Part shown: piece by piece, positions 57,060 through 64,000 of the stretch | Numbering within the stretch: position 1 is the first letter of the stretch | How the letters are laid out: each line of letters begins with the position of its first letter | Assembly (NCBI GenBank): GCA_963814975.1 | Contig: CAWFFB010000015.1 | Span: 228,478-292,477 of the forward strand | Reading direction: 5' to 3' | Length of the DNA stretch: 64,000 bases | From: CAVUXJ01 sp963814975 | GTDB taxonomy: Bacteria > Acidobacteriota > Vicinamibacteria > Vicinamibacterales > CAVVIG01 | Notes under the pieces: generated by a model | Database searches by the model: none | What the model was told of the DNA's origin: nothing | What the model saw: only the letters and a program-made list of their open reading frames with translations | Made by a program: the position numbers and the translations under genes

Positions 57060-58607
57060 CTAACGGCCGCGACCGCAGACAACCGAGAGAATAGCACGTC
57101 CGAAATCGCTAACCTTCCTCGGCCCAAGCCCGGGAATATGAAGTAGTTCCGAGATGGTTTGCGGCCTTCGCCGGCAGATCTCATCAAGCGCAGCATCGTG
57201 CATGACGACATCGGCGGGCCATCCATTCTGTTCTGCGATCCTTGCCCGCCAGGCTTTCAGCTCGTCCGTCAAACGTGTATCGACGCTTGCGGTCGTTTCG
57301 GTCTTGAGTGGGAGGATCTTCTTGCCCCTGCTATTTGGCTTGGGCATCGGATCTCGATGACCTCTCCCTGTTGCGAGCCATTCGGGGGTCGCGCCGCATC
57401 GATCGCAGGCGCCACAGGATTCCCATTTCGGGGTCTCGCCAAAGTGCTCGCAGATTGCGCGCTGCCTGCATTGGTCCGTCGAAGTGTAGCGCCTAATCGA
57501 GTGATATCTCTGCCATGCGCGTTCTTTCTCGGATGGGTCTTCGGTTTCGTTGATGAAATGAACCAGCAGGGCCGAATCGCGCTTCTGCCAAAGCAACACG
57601 CACTCGGCAGGTAAGCCGTCACGTCCTGCGCGTCCCGACTCCTGGTAGTATTGCTCGAGCGATTTCGGCATCGCCAAGTGAATCACGGCTCGAACATCAG
57701 GCTTATTGATTCCAAGACCGAAGGCCAGGGTTCCGACGAGAATTGAACGTTTGCCGCACATCCATTCTTCTTGCGACGTTCGCCGGTCAGCGGCATCCAT
57801 CTTGCCGTGATATTGGCATGCAGGAAAACCACGAGTTCTCAGAGCCGCCATAACTGATTCGACCTGAGCGATGGTCGGGGCGTACACGATTACGTGCTTC
57901 CCGTCGTGCGCTCGCAACGCCGACAACAGATGGGCAAACTGCTCTTCGTGACGACACTCCTTCACCGCATACCGCAAGTTGGGTCGCTGAAAACTAAGCG
58001 CGAACTTAGCCGGGTCACGCAATCCGAGTTGCGTAACGATATCGTGTCTCACCTGCCGTGTCGCACTTGCGGTAAAAGCAGCGATTGGTTTGTCGGGAAA
58101 CAGGTCGCGCAGCATGCGCAGTTGCCGGTATTCGGGGCGAAACTCATGCCCCCACTCTGAGATGCAATGCGCTTCGTCAACTGCGAAGAATCCTATCGGA
58201 ACCCGTCGCATCCACTGGGCTGTGTCATCGCGAACGAGTCGCTCCGGCGACACATAAAGCAGACGATAAACGCCTTGCTGCGCCTGTTGGATCACCGCCT
58301 GTTGTTCCTGCCATCGCAACGAACTATTAAGGAATGCAGCCGGCACATTTGCGCTTCTCATGTGTTCAGCCTGATCCTGCATCAACGCAATCAGAGGACT
58401 AATTACAATGCATGTCTTTTGCAGCGCGATGGCAGGCAACTGGTAGCAGAGAGACTTACCTCCACCGGTAGGCATAACAACAGCGGCATCTCGCCCCTCA
58501 AGAATCGAGCGAACGATCAGTTCCTGTTTCGGACGGAAGCTCGCATAACCCCAGTGCTGTTGCAGCAGGGTGAGAAGGTCTGGGTCGGGATCATGCAAGT
58601 CGCTCAC
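57060..58607 (-). CDS. recQ: ATP-dependent DNA helicase RecQ
   Basis: A 515-residue RecQ helicase. It shows FRPKQELIVRSILEGRDA (motif 0), PTGGGKSLCYQLPA (motif I), ISPLIALMQDQ (Ia), VDEAHCISEWGHEFRPEY (II and the aromatic loop), FTASAT (III), then in lobe 2 YQESGRAGRDGLPA (VI), a four-Cys zinc site (CRQRAICEHFGETPKWESCGACDRC) and a C-terminal HRDC domain (LDEICRRRPQTISELLHIPG). The winged-helix part seems short. The start is taken as GTG at 58607 because it overlaps the stop of the kinase gene as GTGA; the frame is open to 58703. Confidence 0.92.
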   Translation of the reverse strand: MSDLHDPDPDLLTLLQQHWGYASFRPKQELIVRSILEGRDAAVVMPTGGGKSLCYQLPAIALQKTCIVISPLIALMQDQAEHMRSANVPAAFLNSSLRWQEQQAVIQQAQQGVYRLLYVSPERLVRDDTAQWMRRVPIGFFAVDEAHCISEWGHEFRPEYRQLRMLRDLFPDKPIAAFTASATRQVRHDIVTQLGLRDPAKFALSFQRPNLRYAVKECRHEEQFAHLLSALRAHDGKHVIVYAPTIAQVESVMAALRTRGFPACQYHGKMDAADRRTSQEEWMCGKRSILVGTLAFGLGINKPDVRAVIHLAMPKSLEQYYQESGRAGRDGLPAECVLLWQKRDSALLVHFINETEDPSEKERAWQRYHSIRRYTSTDQCRQRAICEHFGETPKWESCGACDRCGATPEWLATGRGHRDPMPKPNSRGKKILPLKTETTASVDTRLTDELKAWRARIAEQNGWPADVVMHDAALDEICRRRPQTISELLHIPGLGPRKVSDFGRAILSVVCGRGR

Positions 58608-61419
58608 AACCTGGATACGAGAGAACCGGATGTGGCTTTCACACGCAGGATTTCTTTTTCCCGGTTTGTCGAGAACGGTACTGCCAGATTCTGACTGCGC
58701 CATCGCGACCAGATGCTCAGAGCTTTGTCATACCACGCGTTTGCTGATGCCGCATGAGCCGCTCGTCCGGGCCCAGAGAGGGTCGATGCAAGATAGGCGT
58801 CGTAGTCTCCCATCCGCTGATAGACAAGCGCGAGACATCGCTCCGAATACAATGCCTCCTTGCCTTCGTCAGACAGGCTCTCCGCTGTCTTCAACGCCTC
58901 TGTCAGGACTTCGAAGGCAGGCGCCGTTTCACGCATTCGCAGCTTCAATTCACCCAATGCGAGCAGCGATTCGAACATGTCTTCCCTGACAACCGCGCGC
59001 TCCGGATTCCTTGCCAACATTTCGCGCTGCAGTCTTAGCGCGATGTCGATGTCGGACAATGCAAGTTTGAATTTGTTGCTATTCCGCAGCGCGACCGCAA
59101 GGCCGAGATGAGCGTTGGCCAAGTCGCGTTGGTAGCTGAGATCCCCTGGACTCCTCCGGATTAGTTCCTGGAGAATAACAAGTGCCTCTCGATAAAGCTC
59201 CACTGCCTGGGCCGGTTCGGTTCCTCGTACTACGGCCGCCATGCGGCGAAGCGCGACGCTGAGTTCGGCGCGCGCCATCGCGTCGTTCGGATCGCGCGCC
59301 GCAAGCTGCTCCGCAATACGAAGAGCCTTACGGTGATACAGTTGCGCTTTTTCGAGATCTCCGAAGTGAAAATATGCAGGATTCCCTTGCAGATCGCCAC
59401 ATCGCCTGTATGCCTCTTCGAGATCCTTCAGATGGCTCGGCTGATCGGGCTCCGTCTCGACAAGCTTCTCAAGCCACGCCACCGCCTCTCGATAGCGACT
59501 CCAGGCGCTTGAAGTCTCCGCGCATCCATAACAGATTCCCTACAAGCAGGCGCGTGTTCGCGAGGTTCGCCGTTCCTCCATCCTTGCGATAGAGGGCAGC
59601 CCGATCCGCTGCCTCTGCAGCTCGATTCGCATCTTCAAGCGCTGGCCCTACTGCCGACAAACGTGTCCGAGCGTTTGCAAGACGAAGATAGCCGTTCACA
59701 AACAGATCATCGGTACGCGAATCATGAAGCGTATTGTCGATCTTCTCCGCCAGCTTCAATCCTTCCGTGTAACTACGGATCGCGGCGGCGACGTTGACGA
59801 TGCGAACTTCAAGATCGCCTCGCTTGTAATTGAGCCAGGCTGCGCAGCTTAACGTGTCGTAGCTCTGTGACTTCTCGGCGAGCGGTCCCACAAGAGCCAA
59901 CGCCTTGTCATAGCTGACAAGAGCTTCACGAAATTGGCCTAGATTCGGTCCGGACAGATCACCTTGAACATCGCCTACTTGCTCATACGCCTGCGACAAC
60001 TCCCATTGAAACGTCGGATCATTCGAAGGCGCATCCTTCGAAAGATTGTTTAGATATTCCAAAGCCGTCCGGACCAGCAGTTCCCGCGCCGGCGTGGCGC
60101 CAGGCAAATGCTGAATACTCTTTTGAAAGTCGGAAAGCACGAAATTCGCAAGCTTACGCACCTCCATGAAGCGGGCTTCAGTGCGCTTAGCCTCTCGGTA
60201 CGTCGCAAACCAACCCGCAACGATACTCAAAGCAAGCAATCCAAACGCGGCGGACGCAAGCAGATTCCTCCGGACCAATTTCCCCGCAAGATAGAAGATC
60301 GTATCCTCTCGCGCGGATACGGGCATGCCCTGCGTGTAGCGCTGAACGTCATCGGCAAACTGCTGGACCGAACCGTAACGGCGCTGCGGCTCCTTCCGGA
60401 GGGCCATTGCGACAACGTTATCGAGATCCCCGGAAAGCTGGCGCCGCAATCTCGCATCGCTCGACGCCGATGCGCTCAGCCGCATCGGCTCGCTTTCGCA
60501 GACCAGCCTCTCGACATCAACCGAAGATTGCCCGGTTATTCGATACGGACTCGAATGGGTCAGCATCTCGTAAAGCAGTACACCAAGCGAGTAAATGTCG
60601 GTGGCTGTCGTCAGCCCCTCGCCGCGTACTTGTTCCGGGCTGCGTACTGCGGCGTCATTCGCCGCATTAGAGTTTTCGTCGTGCTCGCGCCACCGATCAC
60701 GAGCTCAGGAGTGAGCAGCTTGGCGATGCCGAAATCGAGAAGCTTCGGAATTCCCGCATCGTTCACCAGCACATTGGCCGGCTTGATGTCACGGTGAATT
60801 ACCAGCATCTGATGCGCGTGATGCACAGCGCTGCACAGAGCGCAGAACAACCCCAAGCGCTCATTGACAGAAAGATTACGCTTCCGGCAATAGTCGAGGA
60901 TCGGCTCACCCTCGATATACTCCATTACGATATATGGACGGCCGTCCGCCGTTGTGCCGCCATCCAGCAAACCGGCAATATTTGGATGTTGGAGAGTGGC
61001 TAAAATTTGACGTTCCGTCCGAAAACGGGCGAGCGCGTCATCCGAGTCCATCCCGTGGGCAATTAACTTGATTGCCACCGAACGAATGTATTGATCATCG
61101 ATGCGGACAGCTTGATAGACCGAGCCCATTCCGCCGCGTCCGATCTCTCGGACAATCTCGTAAGGTCCGATACGTTGGCCAATCTGCGAAGCCGAGTAGT
61201 CTCGCTGCATCTGCACGGCGAATGCAGCAGCGGCCTGTCCCACGGCTGAACCTACAGTCCTTGGGCGGTCCGATCACTCTCGAGAAGCAGATCGACTTCG
61301 CGACGCAACTCGTCGTCACCGCGACAAACACGATCGAGATAGGCGCGCGACTCGTCAGCGGGCAGTTCCACTGCCTCCGCGAAGACGGCCTCAATCTGTT
61401 GCCAACGCTCCTTTGTCAT
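58604..61419 (-). pseudogene. Serine/threonine protein kinase with TPR tail (frameshifted)
   Basis: One gene of about 935 residues in four pieces, with breaks near 61,250, 60,600 and 59,475. The start is TKERWQQIEAVFAEAVELPA, the usual N-terminus of acidobacterial kinases. The kinase domain has IGRGGMGSVYQAV, VAIKLI, HRDIKPANVLV, LLDFGIAKLL and, in the next frame, ATDIYSLGVLLYEMLTHSSP. A transmembrane helix (LLASAAFGLLALSIVAGWFA) follows, then some 500 residues of TPR-like helices (ARAELSVALRRMA, ANAHLGLAVALRNSNK). It is a membrane signalling kinase; the signal is unknown. Its stop codon overlaps the recQ start. Confidence 0.82.
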
Positions 61420-61689
61420 ACGACACAACTCATCTCGGCTTCGAGACGAAGCCAACCCGCCCATATTGCCGCTTACATATAGAATACTTTTCGGACGCGT
61501 TTAGAGGCTCGCTAAGGGATTTCCTTAGGGAAAGATGGGTGAATCCGATCGATTCTTGAGCGTTAGAATAAAAGCAACTGCCCACCCGTAACGGACACGT
61601 GTCCGAAATCAGGCATCAATCGCCACCAGGCGGCAAGGATGCTCAACAAGGGATCTATGGGGAGCAAAAATACTGTATCGCTGGATGCG

Positions 61690-61724
61690 ATAAATAAAAG
61701 AAAGCCCGGAGAAGATCTCCGGGC
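61690..61724 (-). terminator. Rho-independent terminator
   Basis: On the minus strand GCCCGGAG pairs perfectly with CTCCGGGC around a five-base loop (61704-61724), followed by a T-rich run (TTTCTTTTATTT). It lies 45 bases after the stop of the AAA+ gene and would end its transcript. Confidence 0.8.
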
Positions 61725-61768
61725 GTCTTAGTTATGAAAAAGGCTCGCGTGTCGTGAACGCGCTTCGT

Positions 61769-62950
61769 CTATCCGCGCTTTGATCCGCGCGCCGTAGATT
61801 GAGTACGGCCTGCCTCGAATATCGCTCCGTTGGTCAGTGTGTGCACTGGCAACGTAACGGAGTTGTCCACCAACTCCGCCATCGTGTGAATCGGCAGTCC
61901 TTCTGCTTCCTTCAAGAAGACCAACGCGCCACATTCAGCATCGAAATCGACTCGGATCCAGTCGCCGCTCCTAATCTGATCAGTAGCAATCAGATTTGAT
62001 AACGGCTGAACGAGCAACTTCTCGATGGCGCGTTTCAGATGTCGTGCCCCGTACTTAGGGTCGATTCCTTCACGAAAGATGGGCCTTGCCCGATTCGGTG
62101 ACATGGAAAATGAACGCCCGGTCCGGTGACGCGTTGAAAATGCGCTGCTGGACCATATTCAATTCGATGTCCAGAATCTTCCGCAGCTCCGATTCACCAA
62201 GCGGACGGAAAACCACAATCTTATCGAGGCGGTTGATGAATTCAGGCGTAAATTTCCGGCGCGCAGCCTCGACACCGGTTCGGGCCACTTTTTCATTCAT
62301 CTTTTCGTCCGACCGGCACGCAGCATCTTTGGCCGGGTCCCTCGTGACGCCAAAACCCAACTTAGGAGCCATCAAGGAGTTCATTTCCGTCGCGCCCAAG
62401 TTACTTGTCATGAAGATCATGGCTCGGGAGAAATCGACTTTGCGGTTATCGCCAAGCGTAAGAGTAGCCTTATCGAGAATGCCGAGCAGCAGGTTCCAAA
62501 GCGCGTCACTTGCTTTCTCGATCTCGTCGAACAGCACGAAGCTGATCTTCACCGTATCGGTATGGTACTGATTCAACACTTCCTGGCTGAGCAGCGGATG
62601 GGTTTCCCGATGACCGAGGTAGCCGGGAGGCGACCCGATGAGCTTCGCGATCTCGTGGCTGTGTTGAAACTCAGCACAATCGATCTTGATGACTGCACGA
62701 GGGTTCTTTACCAGCGCTTCGGCGGTTGCTTCCACAATGCGAGTCTTACCGGTTCCGGTGGGCCCAAAAAAAGGAAGTTGCCGATCGGACGGCCCGGCGC
62801 GCTCATCCCGGTGAGGTTCATCTGATAAATATTGACGATCTGCTGAATCGCTTCGTCCTGGCCGACGATATTTCGATGAAGCGCCTGATCCAGCGATTCG
62901 GCTTCGCGCCCGGTCCGCGTAGGATCTAATGCTACATTCAGCTGAACCAT
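61769..62950 (-). pseudogene. Stand-alone ClpB/ClpA D2-like AAA+ ATPase (two frameshifts)
   Basis: A protein of about 393 residues. It begins VQLNVALDPTRTGREAESLD, then IVGQDEAIQQIVNIYQMN, and FLFLGPTGTGKTR once a frameshift at 62766-62772 (seven T residues) is corrected. PPGYLGHRETHPLLS is the pore loop, VLFDEIEKASDALWNLLL Walker B, and FINRLDKIVVFRPL sensor 2-type. After a second break near 62,090, REGIDPKYGARHLKRAIEKL is the D2 small domain. The first nucleotide domain and the N-domain of Clp proteins are absent, so this is a single-ring version. The partner is unknown. Confidence 0.78.
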
Positions 62951-63074
62951 TTCGTTTCTCCCTCGAAAGCGATCCGTTTTCCGAACTCTCCGGCATCAGT
63001 ATCAAGCAATGGTGTGCCAAAATTTTGACGCAGTTTAGACGCTTTTGGGTAATCGAAACGAGACGATGTACACC

Positions 63075-63807
63075 TTACTTAGGTGGTATGGAAGGTCGCA
63101 TCTCTACCCGACTTATGGTGGTCCTCTCCGGCATTCGAAGTACGCATAGAACGACATCCGCAACATCCTCAGGCTCCATTTTCCACTGGCGCGCTCGGAC
63201 CGACCACCAAAATCCGTGTCAACACTACCCGGCATCACATACGTGACACGAATTTTATCCTTTCGATGATCCAGCATCATCGCCTCAGAGAACCCATTCA
63301 ATCCGAATTTCGACGCGTTATAAGCGCCTCCGCCAGAAAAGGGATTCTTCCCAGCCAGACTGCTTATGTTAATGATGGAACCGCCACCCGTTTTATCAGC
63401 CGCGGTATGCCTTCCTTGCAGCAATAAAACACCCCGCTCAGGTTGGTATCGAGTGTCCTTCCAATCTTCAAAGTCGAGTTCGGATACCGGGGTAAAAATA
63501 CCGATGCCCGCATTGTTTACAAGGATGTCCAACCCACCGAAGGCCTCATCGACAAATTTAAAGAAAGTTGCAACCGGGTCAGGCTGCCGCACACTGGGGC
63601 GATCCCCGACACACTCGACCCTGTACTCGCTGTCAGATCTTTGGAGACCGCATCCACTTCCGTCTGCGATCGGCCACAGATAGCGACCGAGGCTCCTGGT
63701 CGGGCAAGCGTCTCAGCGACTGCTTTCCCGATGCCTTTTGTAGCTCCGGTTACGACAGCGACCTTGCTGGTTAGAAAACGTTCATTGAGACGAGAGGTAT
63801 CAGGCAT
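63075..63807 (-). pseudogene. Short-chain dehydrogenase/reductase (frameshifted)
   Basis: A classical SDR of about 244 residues. Visible motifs are VAVVTGATKGIGKAVAETLA (cofactor loop TGxxxGIG), GGLDILVNNAGIGIFTPVSE (NNAG), GGGSIINISSLAGKNPF (catalytic Ser) and AYNASKFGLNGF (YxxxK). Frame breaks lie near 63,590, 63,440-63,410 and 63,160. The C-terminus ERTTISRVEMRPSIPPK ends at 63,075. The substrate cannot be deduced; it looks close to 3-oxoacyl-ACP reductase-like SDRs. Confidence 0.75.
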
Positions 63808-64000
63808 GCGCCCAATGTAGCAACAGTCGTCTTAGCTGTGGGAGGGAATCATCGGAACAAAGGAAAAACAGGGAACACGATTCTCCGGTGGATGCGTCCC
63901 TCTCGGGATTTCACTACTTCAATGAGTTGTCGGCTTCTGACTTCGATTCCCACGGTGGCGATCAGTCGCCCGCCACTGGCAAGTTGCCTAATCAATGCTG

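Noticed and set aside
1..64000. CRISPR array or cas genes
   Set aside because: No set of 25-40 base repeats with unique spacers and no Cas motifs were seen; the repeats found are tandem heptamers, 9- or 10-mers, or IS ends.

Overview
The window looks like chromosome from an Acidobacteriota bacterium. The lineage call rests on an acidobacterial-type duplicated orphan ABC permease, a Ser/Thr kinase with a long TPR tail, a very large carboxypeptidase-regulatory/TonB-dependent receptor, a PEP-CTERM protein and IS110 elements. It is inferred from family membership, not from a marker-gene tree.

Bases 1-18,240 are dense, high-GC housekeeping sequence. They hold the end of an Isc Fe-S operon (hscA, fdx, iscX), a CBS-domain protein, two futalosine-pathway menaquinone genes (mqnD, mqnE), a vitamin B12 uptake operon behind a cobalamin riboswitch (receptor remnant, btuD, btuC, two btuF-like proteins), yjbQ, nadA behind a Rex-like operator, sodB, the SRP RNA, dnaX-ybaB-recR, a lipoprotein and tRNA-Asn. 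Several gaps here carry short tandem repeats, two of them in exact 7-bp register.

Bases 18,240-25,880 are a decayed mobile island next to tRNA-Asn. It contains an IS481 element, a tyrosine integrase, an excisionase-like HTH protein, a helically phased repeat array and a perfect palindrome before a ribbon-helix-helix mobilisation protein, the N-terminus of a conjugative coupling protein, and an IS21-type istA that cuts it off. A degenerate copy of the tRNA 3' end at 25,860-25,880 may be the far attachment site.

Bases 25,900-64,000 are visibly less GC-rich and full of broken genes. After a small IS/recombinase graveyard comes a compact 2-oxoacid:ferredoxin oxidoreductase operon (porG-A-B plus a GltD/ferredoxin fusion). 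It is followed by a stress or low-oxygen-like set: OsmC protein, P-type Ca2+-ATPase, MgtE, a HemG remnant, universal stress proteins and alcohol dehydrogenase pieces. Next come two IS110 elements with structured leaders (candidate bridge RNAs) and a MITE-like unit. The last part holds a fragmented TonB-type receptor, a metallo-beta-lactamase-fold hydrolase, an ABC permease, recQ translationally coupled to a Ser/Thr kinase, a stand-alone ClpB-D2-like AAA+ ATPase and a short-chain dehydrogenase.

Many genes across the window, including core ones (hscA, sodB), carry frameshifts. At least one shift falls in a 7-base homopolymer, so sequencing indels are likely to account for part of this; other loci with fragments, inversions and deletions look like true decay.
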